Below, piece after piece: positions 36,264 to 45,038 of a stretch of 64,000 nucleotides of DNA. The stretch spans positions 908,706 through 972,705 of the forward strand of contig NZ_VEFS01000001.1 in assembly GCF_007679045.1 (NCBI RefSeq), written 5' to 3'. Positions within the stretch are counted from its first letter, which is position 1, and each line of letters starts with the position of its first letter. The stretch comes from Microbacterium sp. BH-3-3-3 (lineage in GTDB: Bacteria; Actinomycetota; Actinomycetes; Actinomycetales; Microbacteriaceae). The notes beneath the pieces were generated by a model. It saw only the letters and a list, made by a program, of their open reading frames with translations, had not been told where the DNA came from and did not search any database. A program made the position numbers and the translations under genes.

Positions 36264-39200
36264 ATGGCCGACGTGTTGGAGAGATTCGGTCCTGCGACGC
36301 AGGACTGGTTCCGTGGCGCCTTCTCGGCGCCGACCAATGCGCAGAAGGGCGCGTGGGAATCCGTGTCGTCCGGCCGCAACGCGCTCGTGGTCGCACCCAC
36401 GGGTTCCGGCAAGACGCTGTCGGCCTTCCTCTTCGCGATCGACCGGGTGTTCCGCGAGAAGGGCCCCGAGGTTCCGGATGCCGCTCCCGCACGCCGCGGC
36501 AAGAGCGCTGCCCCGAAAGCGCCGCCGACCACCACGCGCATCCTCTACATCTCACCGCTGAAGGCCCTGGGCGTCGACGTCGAGCGCAACCTCCGCTCAC
36601 CGCTCGTCGGGATCGGGCAGTCGGCACGCCGTCTCGGCATCGAGGTGCCCTCGGTGACGGTGGGCGTACGCTCGGGCGACACGAGTTCGAGCGACCGCCG
36701 CAAGCTCGTGACCGCGCCTCCCGACATCCTCATCACCACGCCCGAGTCGCTCTACCTGATGCTCACGAGCCAGGCGGCCGAGACGCTGCGCGGCGTGCAC
36801 ACGGTGATCATCGACGAGGTGCACGCGGTCGCGGCCACCAAGCGCGGCGCGCACCTGGCGGTGAGCCTCGAGCGCCTCGACGCCCTGCTCGACAAGCCCG
36901 CCCAGCGCATCGGCCTCTCGGCCACCGTGCGTCCCATCGACGAGGTAGCGCGTTTCCTGGGTGGAGCGCAGCCGGTCGACATCGTCGCCCCGCGGGCGAC
37001 CAAGGCCTACGACCTCTCGGTCGTGGTGCCGATCGACGACATGCTCAACCCGCCGCCACCCCCGGGCTCGCCGGCCCCCGACGAGGCCGTCGACGGCGAG
37101 TGGTTCTCGGAGCGCCCCGAGAGCACCGAGATGGCCGGGTCGGTCTGGCCGCACGTCGAAGAAGCGATCGTCGACCGTATCCTCCAACGACGCTCGACGA
37201 TCGTGTTCGCCAACTCGCGTCGCCTGGCCGAGCGCCTGACGGGTCGACTGAACGAGATCTACGCCGAACGGCAGGGCATCGACGTGCCCGACCCGACCGT
37301 TCCCGCGGCGATGATGGCGCAGGCGGGCTCGTCGGCCGGCGTCGCCGCGATCCTCGCCAAGGCGCACCACGGCTCGGTGTCGAAAGAACAGCGCGCCCAG
37401 GTCGAAGACGAATTGAAGTCGGGCGTGCTGCGGTGCGTCGTCGCGACCAGCAGCCTCGAGCTCGGCATCGACATGGGCGCGGTCGACCTCGTGATCCAGG
37501 TCGAGTCGCCGCCGAGCGCTGCCTCCGGCCTGCAGCGCATCGGACGTGCCGGCCACCAGGTCGGCGAGGTCAGCCGGGCGGCGCTCTTCCCCAAGCACCG
37601 CAGCGACGTGCTGCACACCGCCGTGGTCACCGAGCGCATGCTCGCCGGGCAGATCGAGGCGATCTCGGTGCCCCAGAACCCGCTCGACATCCTCGCCCAG
37701 CAGACCGTCGCCGCCTCGGCGCTCGGTGCGATCGACGTCGAGGAGTGGTTCGACACGGTCAAGCGCAGCGCGCCGTTCCGCTCGCTCCCCCGCTCGGCGT
37801 ACGAGGCCACCCTCGATCTCCTGGCCGGCCGCTACCCCTCCGACGAGTTCGCCGAGCTGCGCCCCCGCCTGGTCTGGGACCGCGACGCCGGCACCCTCAC
37901 GGGTCGACCCGGAGCGCAGCGCGTCGCTGTCACCAGCGGCGGCACCATCCCCGACCGCGGCCTGTTCGGCGTCTTCGTCGCGGGAGAGTCGCAGAACGCG
38001 CGCGTCGGCGAGCTCGACGAAGAGATGGTCTACGAATCGCGCGTCAACGACGTCTTCACCCTCGGCACCACGAGCTGGCGCATCGTCGAGATCACCCACG
38101 ACCGCGTCAACGTGCTGCCCGCCTTCGGCCAGCCCGGCAAGCTCCCGTTCTGGCACGGTGACGGCATCGGCCGGCCGGCCGAACTCGGCGAGGCTCTCGG
38201 AAAGTTCTCGCGCGACGTCGCGGGCCTCGACCGAGGCAAAGCCGAAGAGCGCCTGCGCGAGTCGGGCCTCGACGACAACGCCATCACCAACCTGCTGGCG
38301 TATCTGGCCGAGCAGCGCGAGGCCACAGGGAGCCTCCCCACCGACAAGACGCTGACCGTCGAGCGCAGCCGCGACGAGGTCGGCGACTGGCGCATCATCC
38401 TGCATTCCCCGTACGGCATGCAGGTGCACGCCCCGTGGGCTCTCGCCGTCAACGCGCGTATCCGCGAGCGTCTCGGCGTCGAGGGCGCAGCCGTCGCGAG
38501 CGACGACGGCATCATCGCCCGGGTGCCCGATGCCGCGGCCGAGCCACCCGGCGCCGACCTGTTCGTCTTCGAGGCCGACGAGCTCGAGCAGATCGTCACC
38601 GACGAGGTGGGCGGTTCCGCGCTGTTCGCTTCGCGGTTCCGCGAGTGCGCCGCGCGCGCCCTTCTGCTGCCGCGACTCAACCCCAACCGGCGGTCGCCGC
38701 TCTGGCAGCAGCGGCAGCGCTCCGCCCAGCTGCTCGAGGTGGCGAAGCGGCACCCCGCGTTCCCGATCATCCTCGAGACGCTGCGCGAGGTCCTGCAAGA
38801 CGTCTACGATCTGCCCTCCCTGCTGCGGCTGACCCGGCAGATCGGCGAACGCCGCATCCGCCTCGTCGAGATCACCACGTCGCAGCCCTCGCCCTACGCC
38901 CGAGATCTGCTCTTCGGCTACGTCGGGGCCTTCATGTACGAGGGCGACTCCCCGCTCGCCGAGCGTCGCGCCGCGGCGCTGTCGGTCGACCCGGCGCTGC
39001 TGAGCGAACTGCTCGGCAAGGTCGAGATGCGCGAGCTGCTCGATCCCGACGTCATCGCGCAGTTCGAGCGCGAGGCCCAGCGCCTCGACCCCGACCGCAA
39101 GGCCCGGGGCGTCGAGGGCGTCGCCGACCTGCTCCGTATCCTCGGCCCGCTCGATGCGAGCGAGGTCGCGCAACGCCTCGACACCGAGGGCGACGCCCTC

Positions 39201-40955
39201 GCCGAGGCTGAGAGCCATCTCGCGGCCTTGGTCGACGACCGTCGCGCGATCCGCGTGACCATCGCAGGCATCCCCCGGGTCGCGGGGATCGAAGACGCCG
39301 GTCGACTGCGCGACGCGCTCGGTGCCGCCCTTCCCGTCGGCATCCCGAACGCCTTCCTCGAGCCGCTCGCCGATCCGCTCGGCGACCTGGTCGCCCGCTT
39401 CGCGCGCACGCACGCCCCCTTCACGACGGATGCCGTCGCGCAGCGCCTGGGCGTCGGCATCGCGGTCGCGCGACTCACTCTGCAGCGCCTCGAATCGCAG
39501 GGACGCCTCTCGAGCGGGTTCTTCCTTCCCGCCTCCTCGGCGGGCTCGGGGGCCGGTGATTCCGGACGCGGCGACGAGATGGAGTGGTGCGACGCCGAGG
39601 TGCTGCGTCGGTTGCGCATGCGCTCCCTCGCGGCGATCCGCGGCAGCGTCGAGCCCGTCTCACCGGCGGCGTACGCCCGCTTCCTCCCGGTGTGGCAGCA
39701 CCTGGGCCGCCCTCTCGAAGGAGTGGACGGGGTGCTCGCCGTGGTCGAGCAACTGGCCGGCGTTCCCATCCCCGCCAGCGCGTGGGAGTCGCTCGTCCTG
39801 CCGTCACGCGTGGCCGACTACACCCCCGCGATGCTCGACGAACTGACCGCGACGGGTGAGGTCGTGTGGTCGGGGCACGGCACCCTTCCCGGCCGCGACG
39901 GGTGGATCGCGCTGCATCCCGCCGAAGCGGCGCCCTTCACTCTGCAAGACCCCGAAGACGCCGACGACCCGGCGCCCGACTCGCTCGAGACGCGCGTGCT
40001 CGCGGCGCTCGCGGGCGGAGGCGCGTACTTCTCGGCACAGCTGCGGCAGCTGGCGGGAGCCGAGAACGAGCAGTCGGTCAACGACGCGCTGTGGGCGCTC
40101 ACGTGGGCCGGACGCGTCACCAACGACACCTTCGCCCCCGTCCGCACCCTGCTCAGCGGTGGAGGGCAGTCGCACCGGGTGGCCCGCCGTGCCCCGCGCG
40201 CCCGCATGTACCGCGGCGCGTCCATCCCGCGCGCGACCTCCGCTCCCCGTCCTCCCTCGCTCGGCGGGCGCTGGTCGCTCCTCCCGGAGCGGGAGGCGGA
40301 TGCCGCAGCCCGCGCGACCGCGACGGCGAGCCTGCTGCTCGACCGCTACGGCGTCGTCACGCGCGGGGCCGTGCAGTCGGAGGGCGTGCCCGGCGGGTTC
40401 GCGCAGGTGTACCGCATCCTCGCCGGGTTCGAAGAGGCCGGTCACTGCCGCCGCGGCTACGTCATCGAGAAGCTCGGCGCCGCGCAGTTCGCCGCGTCGG
40501 CGACCGTCGATCGTCTGCGCGAGTTCGCGGCCGTCGCCGATCCGCCCCCGCTCCGGGCGGTCACGCTCGCCGCCACCGATCCGGCCAACCCCTACGGTGC
40601 CGCCCTCGGATGGCCCGCGATCGAAGGTGTCACTCATCGACCCGGGCGCAAGGCCGGAGGCCTCGTGGTGCTCGTCGACGGCGAGTTGACGCTGTACCTC
40701 GAACGCGGAGGCCGCAGCGCCCTCGCCTTCACCGATGACGAAGCGCGACTCCAGGCGGCCGGGCGCCACCTCGCCGAGACGGCGAAGAAGCGGCGCCTCG
40801 ACACCCTGACCGTCGAGCAGGTCAACGGCGAGTTCGTCTACGGCACCGCCGTCGGCCGAGCCCTGCGCGAGGCGGGCTTCGTCGAGTCGCCCAAGGGCCT
40901 GACGCTGCGTAAGGTCACCGCGGGAGACACCCTGCGAGAGGCCGCGCGTGCCTGA
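36264..40955 (+). CDS. lhr: Lhr-family ATP-dependent DNA helicase
   Basis: The product has 1563 residues, like the long mycobacterial Lhr. Motif I is VVAPTGSGKTLSAFLF near residue 50, Ia ISPLKALGVDVERN, II IIDEVHAVAATKRGAH, III LSATVRPIDEVARFLGG, then motifs IV-VI (STIVFANSRRLAERL, VATSSLELGIDMGAVDLV, SGLQRIGRAGHQVGEV). The winged-helix and Lhr-core domains follow to about residue 900 (PFWHGDGIGRPAELGEALG), and a C-terminal domain of about 600 residues ends GEFVYGTAVGRALREAGFVE. Lhr unwinds 3'-5' on RNA:DNA hybrids and is damage-inducible in mycobacteria. Nei2 follows 44 bp downstream, the mycobacterial order. Confidence 0.95.
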   Translation: MADVLERFGPATQDWFRGAFSAPTNAQKGAWESVSSGRNALVVAPTGSGKTLSAFLFAIDRVFREKGPEVPDAAPARRGKSAAPKAPPTTTRILYISPLKALGVDVERNLRSPLVGIGQSARRLGIEVPSVTVGVRSGDTSSSDRRKLVTAPPDILITTPESLYLMLTSQAAETLRGVHTVIIDEVHAVAATKRGAHLAVSLERLDALLDKPAQRIGLSATVRPIDEVARFLGGAQPVDIVAPRATKAYDLSVVVPIDDMLNPPPPPGSPAPDEAVDGEWFSERPESTEMAGSVWPHVEEAIVDRILQRRSTIVFANSRRLAERLTGRLNEIYAERQGIDVPDPTVPAAMMAQAGSSAGVAAILAKAHHGSVSKEQRAQVEDELKSGVLRCVVATSSLELGIDMGAVDLVIQVESPPSAASGLQRIGRAGHQVGEVSRAALFPKHRSDVLHTAVVTERMLAGQIEAISVPQNPLDILAQQTVAASALGAIDVEEWFDTVKRSAPFRSLPRSAYEATLDLLAGRYPSDEFAELRPRLVWDRDAGTLTGRPGAQRVAVTSGGTIPDRGLFGVFVAGESQNARVGELDEEMVYESRVNDVFTLGTTSWRIVEITHDRVNVLPAFGQPGKLPFWHGDGIGRPAELGEALGKFSRDVAGLDRGKAEERLRESGLDDNAITNLLAYLAEQREATGSLPTDKTLTVERSRDEVGDWRIILHSPYGMQVHAPWALAVNARIRERLGVEGAAVASDDGIIARVPDAAAEPPGADLFVFEADELEQIVTDEVGGSALFASRFRECAARALLLPRLNPNRRSPLWQQRQRSAQLLEVAKRHPAFPIILETLREVLQDVYDLPSLLRLTRQIGERRIRLVEITTSQPSPYARDLLFGYVGAFMYEGDSPLAERRAAALSVDPALLSELLGKVEMRELLDPDVIAQFEREAQRLDPDRKARGVEGVADLLRILGPLDASEVAQRLDTEGDALAEAESHLAALVDDRRAIRVTIAGIPRVAGIEDAGRLRDALGAALPVGIPNAFLEPLADPLGDLVARFARTHAPFTTDAVAQRLGVGIAVARLTLQRLESQGRLSSGFFLPASSAGSGAGDSGRGDEMEWCDAEVLRRLRMRSLAAIRGSVEPVSPAAYARFLPVWQHLGRPLEGVDGVLAVVEQLAGVPIPASAWESLVLPSRVADYTPAMLDELTATGEVVWSGHGTLPGRDGWIALHPAEAAPFTLQDPEDADDPAPDSLETRVLAALAGGGAYFSAQLRQLAGAENEQSVNDALWALTWAGRVTNDTFAPVRTLLSGGGQSHRVARRAPRARMYRGASIPRATSAPRPPSLGGRWSLLPEREADAAARATATASLLLDRYGVVTRGAVQSEGVPGGFAQVYRILAGFEEAGHCRRGYVIEKLGAAQFAASATVDRLREFAAVADPPPLRAVTLAATDPANPYGAALGWPAIEGVTHRPGRKAGGLVVLVDGELTLYLERGGRSALAFTDDEARLQAAGRHLAETAKKRRLDTLTVEQVNGEFVYGTAVGRALREAGFVESPKGLTLRKVTAGDTLREAARA

Positions 40956-40999
40956 GCAGTCGCCTGCGGCCCCCGCCCACCGAAACGACGGAGTCACTT

Positions 41000-41776
41000 G
41001 TGCCCGAGGGTGACACCGTCTACCGCGCCGCGGCCAAACTGTCGGCCGCGCTCACCGGCAAGGTGGTGACCCGCTTCGACATCCGCGTTCCGGGGAGTGC
41101 GACGGCCGACCTCCGCGGCGAGACGGTGCACGAGGTCGCCGCGCGCGGCAAGCATCTGCTGCACCGCATCGGCGGATACACCCTTCACTCGCACCTGAAG
41201 ATGGAGGGCCGGTGGGACGTCTACCGCCCGGGCGAACGCTGGCGTCGCCCGGCGTTCAAGGCCCGCGCGATCGTCGGCGTCACCGGCGCCGACGCCGTCG
41301 GGTTCGACCTCGCCATGGTCGAGGTGCTGCGCACCAGCGACGAGCACACCGTCATCGGACACCTGGGCCCCGACCTCCTGGCCGACGATTGGGATGAGGC
41401 GGAAGCCGTGCGGCGCGTCGCCGCCGACACCCGCGCCGCGCACGTCGCTCTGCTCGACCAGCGCAACGTCGCCGGGTTCGGAAACGTCTACGCGAACGAG
41501 CTGCTGTTCGTCCGAGGGATCGCACCGACGACCCCCGCGACCGAGATCGACGCGCAGGCGACGATCGCCCTCGGCGAGCGCATGATCCGCGCGAACCTGC
41601 CGCGACCCGAACGCACCTTCACCGGCGACAGCCGGCCGGGGCGCCGCTTCTGGGTCTACGGGCGCGAGGGGGCGCCATGCCGTCGGTGCGGCACACCGAT
41701 CCGCGCCACGACGCTCGGGGCCTCGGCCACCAGCGAACGCAACGTCTTCTGGTGTCCCACCTGCCAGCCCGGTTGA
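41000..41776 (+). CDS. nei2: Fpg/Nei family DNA glycosylase/AP lyase, Nei2-like
   Basis: The product has 258 residues. The catalytic N-terminus is MPEGDTVYRAAAKL: after Met removal Pro1 forms the Schiff base and Glu2 assists. The H2TH region is LDQRNVAGFGNVYANELLF. The C-terminal zinc finger is CRRCGTPIRA...FWCPTCQ. It excises oxidised bases and nicks the abasic site. The TVYRA sequence fits actinobacterial Nei2 more than Fpg. The start is GTG at 41000 behind GGAG. It follows lhr and is probably cotranscribed, as in mycobacteria. Confidence 0.93.
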   Translation: MPEGDTVYRAAAKLSAALTGKVVTRFDIRVPGSATADLRGETVHEVAARGKHLLHRIGGYTLHSHLKMEGRWDVYRPGERWRRPAFKARAIVGVTGADAVGFDLAMVEVLRTSDEHTVIGHLGPDLLADDWDEAEAVRRVAADTRAAHVALLDQRNVAGFGNVYANELLFVRGIAPTTPATEIDAQATIALGERMIRANLPRPERTFTGDSRPGRRFWVYGREGAPCRRCGTPIRATTLGASATSERNVFWCPTCQPG

Positions 41777-41961
41777 GCACCGCCCCTCTCCCCCGCGCCG
41801 ACGACCCGTGCCGACGAGTCTTCCGCCTCTCCGTGTCAACCCGTCCATCGCGCTCGGCGCGACGTGCGAGAACGTAGGGACAACGACACGAACGGGCCAC
41901 GCCGACGTTCTCTCGACATCGAGGAAACCGATCGGCGAGGGGGCGACGAACAACCATCAGA

Positions 41962-41980
41962 GGGAATGAAGGGCATTCCC
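41962..41980. promoter_or_regulatory. Inverted repeat upstream of the hexapeptide-repeat gene
   Basis: GGGAATG and CATTCCC form a perfect 7-bp inverted repeat with a 5-bp centre, 51 bp before the start at 42031. It could be an operator or an RNA hairpin. The rest of the gap at 41777-42030 shows no gene. Confidence 0.4.
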
Positions 41981-42030
41981 GACCCGTTGTCATACATGTC
42001 GGCGGACCCGAGAGCCGACCGGAGGGGATC

Positions 42031-42438
42031 GTGGGAAAGAACTACATCGACATCGAAAACGACCACGGCGAGATGCTGCGTTACCGCAAGCACGTCAATG
42101 GTCGCGGACTCGTCGCGCACGGCGCGAAGGTCCACCCGTCGGCGCTGGTCGAGAACGGCGCCTACGTCGAACCCGGCGTGCAGATCGCCGCGGGTGTTCG
42201 TGTCGGTCGCGGCGCGTGGATCGAATCCGACGCCGTCATCGGCCCGGAAGCGCGCATCGAGCCTCACGCCCACATCTGCGCGGGTGCCGTGATCGGCGCA
42301 GGCGCGCACATCGGCGTCCGCACCCAGGTGGGTCACAACGCTCGCATCGCGGTGGGTTCGCTCATCGGCGACGACGAGATCATCAACGACGGGGAAGCCG
42401 TCGCCACCGACCGACGGGGCCTGCGCCTGGCGGCGTGA
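42031..42438 (+). CDS. Small left-handed beta-helix (hexapeptide repeat) protein
   Basis: This 135-residue protein is little more than a beta-helix: VHPSALVENGAYVEPGVQI, AAGVRVGRGAWIESDAVIG and AHICAGAVIGAGAHIGVRTQ show the [LIV]-G-x4 hexad with Ile/Val/Ala facing in. It begins with a strand-rich KNYIDIENDHGEMLRY and ends DEIINDGEAVATDRRGLRL. No acyltransferase catalytic His loop or cofactor-binding end domain is obvious, so it may be a scaffold, a polymerising protein, or a carbonic-anhydrase-like shell without metal ligands. The start is GTG at 42031, 4 nt after GGAGGGG. A rho-independent terminator follows. Confidence 0.75.
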   Translation: MGKNYIDIENDHGEMLRYRKHVNGRGLVAHGAKVHPSALVENGAYVEPGVQIAAGVRVGRGAWIESDAVIGPEARIEPHAHICAGAVIGAGAHIGVRTQVGHNARIAVGSLIGDDEIINDGEAVATDRRGLRLAA

Positions 42439-42462
42439 GCACCGCCCGTCGGGCACAAACGA

Positions 42463-42498
42463 CCCGCACGACTCTTCGGAGCGTGCGGGTTTTCGTTT
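42463..42498 (+). terminator. Rho-independent terminator
   Basis: CCCGCACG, a bulged A, CTC, loop TTCG, GAG and CGTGCGGG form an 11-bp stem followed by TTTTCGTTT. This is the clearest intrinsic terminator in the window and ends the hexapeptide-repeat transcript. Confidence 0.85.
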
Positions 42499-42586
42499 GT
42501 TCGGGGTCGCCGCCTGCCCGGATCCCGCGAGAGGCGATCCCACCGTGCCCACGCGATTCTGCGAGCGCAGGCGGTACCCCGCAGCG

Positions 42587-42976
42587 TCAGGCGAAGATCG
42601 CCAGCACGAGTCCGATCAGCGGCAGCGTGCCCTGGATCGAGGCGGGGCGCAGGTACTTGCGGCCCGAGGTCACGAGCACGAGCGCGGCGGCCACCATCGA
42701 GCCCAGCGAGAAGATCAGCAGCGTGCGTCCGGCCACGTCGCCGATGCCGTTCACGAGCCAGAACACGATTCCGACGAACGCGCCGATGGCGAGGAACAGG
42801 TTGTAGAAGCCCTGGTTGTAGGCCATCGGCTTGGTGATGTCGGCCGCCTGCTGGTCGGCGATCCCGAAGGTGCGCCACGTCTTGGGCTGAGTCCATCGAA
42901 CGCTCTCGAGCACGAAGATGTACACGTGGAGCAAGGCCGCGAGGCCGGCGAAGACGAGTGCCAGGGTGCCGATCAT
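42587..42976 (-). CDS. DUF1304 family membrane protein
   Basis: This 129-residue protein has four membrane helices: LALVFAGLAALLHVYIFVLE at the N-terminus, GFYNLFLAIGAFVGIVFWLV, LLIFSLGSMVAAALVLVTS and GTLPLIGLVLAIFA. The loop TFGIADQQAADITKPMAYNQ between helices one and two is the family hallmark. DUF1304 proteins (YqjF-like) are widespread with unknown function. The ATG at 42976 has a TAACGT -10 element 6 nt upstream. The divergent neighbour starts only 34 bp away. Confidence 0.88.
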   Translation of the reverse strand: MIGTLALVFAGLAALLHVYIFVLESVRWTQPKTWRTFGIADQQAADITKPMAYNQGFYNLFLAIGAFVGIVFWLVNGIGDVAGRTLLIFSLGSMVAAALVLVTSGRKYLRPASIQGTLPLIGLVLAIFA

Positions 42977-42982
42977 GCCCCC

Positions 42983-42988
42983 ACGTTA
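42983..42988 (-). promoter_or_regulatory. -10 element, leaderless start of the DUF1304 gene
   Basis: TAACGT on the minus strand ends 6 nt before the ATG at 42976 and lies only 10 bp from the divergent -10 at 42999. Confidence 0.55.
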
Positions 42989-42998
42989 GCGTCGCGGA

Positions 42999-43004
42999 TA
43001 GCCT
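42999..43004 (+). promoter_or_regulatory. -10 element, leaderless start of the LysR-like gene
   Basis: TAGCCT ends 6 nt before the ATG at 43011. Its -35 would fall on the first codons of the divergent gene. Confidence 0.55.
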
Positions 43005-43010
43005 GGGGAC

Positions 43011-43733
43011 ATGGCGAACGGCAGCGGGTCACGAGGTCGCGGCGGAACCCCCCGTCGGGCACCGGGTTCGAAAGCCGCACCCGCGAAGCGGGTTTCCGCC
43101 CCGAAGGCGAAGCCGAAGCCCGCCCCGAGGCCTCCGCGCGAAGCACTGCGCACCTTCGTGCTCGGCGCGATCCCGGGCGCCACTCCCGGCAAGTGGATTG
43201 GTCTGTGGCGCGAGCGGATGCCGCGGGTCGCCCTCGAACTGCGCGAGATCGCGGTCGAGACGCAGGTGGCCGCCCTCGACGAGGTCGACGCCGCTCTGGT
43301 TCGTCTGCCGCTGGCGGCATCCGACGATCTTCACGTCATCGCGCTCTACGAGGAGCAGCCGGTGGTCGTCATGTCGACGGAATCGCACCTGACCGCGGCC
43401 GACGAGGTGGATCTGGCCGACCTGGCCGGTGAGATCCAGATCACTCCGGCCGACGATGTGCTGCATCTCGAGATTCCAGATGCCGTGGCCCCGAGCTTCG
43501 CGCCACCTTCCGACACCGCCGAGGCGATCGCGACCGTCGCCGCGGGGGTCGGAATCGCGGTGGTGCCGATGTCGCTCGCCCGGGCTCACCAGCGGCGCGA
43601 CGTGGAGTACCGCGTGCTCCGCGACGGACCGGTCTCGACCGTCGCCCTCGCCTGGCTGCGCGAGCGGACGACGCCCGACGTCGAGGAGTTCGTGGGCATC
43701 GTGCGCGGGCGCACCGCGCGCTCGTCGCGCTGA
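43011..43733 (+). CDS. LysR-type substrate-binding domain without DNA-binding domain
   Basis: The product has 240 residues. From about residue 45 it resembles a LysR effector domain: LRTFVLGAIPGATPGKWIGL, ELREIAVETQVAALDEVDAA, LVRLPLAASDDLHVIALYEE, and ATVAAGVGIAVVPMSLARAH. The usual N-terminal winged HTH is missing; instead there is a basic, low-complexity segment rich in Lys, Arg, Pro and Ala (for example KRVSAPKAKPKPAPRPPREA). That tail could bind nucleic acid nonspecifically or be a linker. It may act as a ligand-responsive partner. A leaderless -10 precedes the ATG. Confidence 0.78.
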   Translation: MANGSGSRGRGGTPRRAPGSKAAPAKRVSAPKAKPKPAPRPPREALRTFVLGAIPGATPGKWIGLWRERMPRVALELREIAVETQVAALDEVDAALVRLPLAASDDLHVIALYEEQPVVVMSTESHLTAADEVDLADLAGEIQITPADDVLHLEIPDAVAPSFAPPSDTAEAIATVAAGVGIAVVPMSLARAHQRRDVEYRVLRDGPVSTVALAWLRERTTPDVEEFVGIVRGRTARSSR

Positions 43734-43769
43734 CGCTTCGCCTGCGCGCAGAAAAACGCCCCGGGGCGG

Positions 43770-43794
43770 GATTCGTTCGCCCGCAGGACGAATC
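43770..43794. promoter_or_regulatory. Inverted repeat upstream of the ABC importer operon
   Basis: GATTCGT and ACGAATC are perfect 7-bp arms with an 11-bp centre, 105 bp before the binding-protein start. The AT-rich arms stand out, suggesting an operator. No regulator gene is adjacent to identify a binder. Confidence 0.4.
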
Positions 43795-43898
43795 GAATTC
43801 ACCCGTCGCGTCCCCGCCGGTCACGCCGCGCTCGTAGCTTTCCTCCGTCTCACGTCGGCCGTTCCGGTCGCCCCTCCCGAGAGACCCGAGAGGAAACC

Positions 43899-45038
43899 AT
43901 GTCATTCCCGAGCCTTTCCGCCGGCCGCACCGTCGCCGGACTCGCCCTCGTCACGGCCGCGGCGCTCACGCTCGCCGGCTGTGCGGGCGGCAGCGCCGAC
44001 TCCTCCGCCGACGGCGGCGTCGACGCGAAGACCGCGACCAGCGTCGCCGCCTTCGGCACCCTCGCCGACCTCGAGACCGCGGCCAAGGCCGAGGGCCAGC
44101 TCAACGTGATCGCGCTGCCGCGCACGTGGGCCAACTACGGCGAGATCCTCGACCTGTTCGCCCAGCGCTACCCCGAGATCACGATCAACGAGCAGTCGCC
44201 CGACGTCTCGAGCGCCGAGGAGATCCAGGCCGCGACCGCCAACGAGGGTCTCGACACCGCGCCCGACGTGTTCGACCTCGGCCTCGCCGTCGCCCTGCAG
44301 AACACCGACACATTCGCCGCGTACAAGGTGCAGACCTTCGACGAGATCCCCGATGCGCTGAAGGAGTCGTCGGGTCTGTTCGTCGGCGACTACGGCGGGT
44401 ACATGTCGATCGGCTACGACTCCGCGCGCTTCCCCGCGCCCACCCAGCTCAGCGACCTGCTGAAGCCGGCCTACAAGGGCGCCGTGGCGATCAACGGCGA
44501 CCCGACGCAGGCGGGTTCGGCCTTCGCCGCGGTGGGCCTTGCGACCGTGCAGAACGACGGCACGCTCGACGACTTCACCCCCGGGATCGAGTTCTTCGGC
44601 GAGCTCAACAAGGCCGGCAACTTTCTCAAGGTCGACCCCACCGACGCCACGATCGCCAGCGGTGAGACGCCCGTGGTCTTCGACTGGGACTACCTGAACG
44701 CCGCGCAGGCGTCGGCCGTGCCGACGTGGAAGACCGTGGTCCTGCCGGGCACCGGATACGCCGGCTACTACAACCAGGCGATCAACAAGGACGCCCCGCA
44801 CCCGGCCGCCGCGCGCCTGTGGCAGGAGTTCCTCTACAGCGACGAGGTTCAGAACCTGTGGCTCAAGGGCGGCGCCCGCCCCGCGCGCATGGAGGCCATG
44901 ACCTCGGCGGGCACGATCGACAAGACGCTCGCCGCGGCACTGCCCACGGCGCCGAGCGACACCGTCGTGCCGACCGAGGCTCAGTCGACCACCGCCGGCG
45001 AGACCCTCGGACAGAAGTGGGCGACGGCGGTCCAGTGA
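43899..45038 (+). CDS. ABC importer solute-binding lipoprotein
   Basis: The product has 379 residues. The signal peptide ends in a lipobox LAGC with the lipidated Cys at about residue 28. The mature part is a bacterial solute-binding protein of the PotD/AfuA-like class: LNVIALPRTWANYGEILDLF, INEQSPDVSSAEEIQAATAN, DVFDLGLAVALQNT, SIGYDSARFPAPTQLSDLL, INGDPTQAGSAFAAVGLAT and FDWDYLNAAQASAVPTWKTV. Related proteins bind polyamines, iron or 2-aminoethylphosphonate; the ligand is not clear. AGAGGA precedes the ATG. Its stop overlaps the permease start (GTGA), the first of three couplings in the operon. Confidence 0.88.
   Translation: MSFPSLSAGRTVAGLALVTAAALTLAGCAGGSADSSADGGVDAKTATSVAAFGTLADLETAAKAEGQLNVIALPRTWANYGEILDLFAQRYPEITINEQSPDVSSAEEIQAATANEGLDTAPDVFDLGLAVALQNTDTFAAYKVQTFDEIPDALKESSGLFVGDYGGYMSIGYDSARFPAPTQLSDLLKPAYKGAVAINGDPTQAGSAFAAVGLATVQNDGTLDDFTPGIEFFGELNKAGNFLKVDPTDATIASGETPVVFDWDYLNAAQASAVPTWKTVVLPGTGYAGYYNQAINKDAPHPAAARLWQEFLYSDEVQNLWLKGGARPARMEAMTSAGTIDKTLAAALPTAPSDTVVPTEAQSTTAGETLGQKWATAVQ

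Noticed and set aside
36597..39413. A 938-codon minus-strand open frame opposite lhr
   Set aside because: Antisense shadow; every recognised helicase motif is on the plus strand.
43751..43780. A GC palindrome after the LysR-like gene (GCCCCGGGGC) as a terminator
   Set aside because: It has no loop and no following T-run on the plus strand, so I did not list it.
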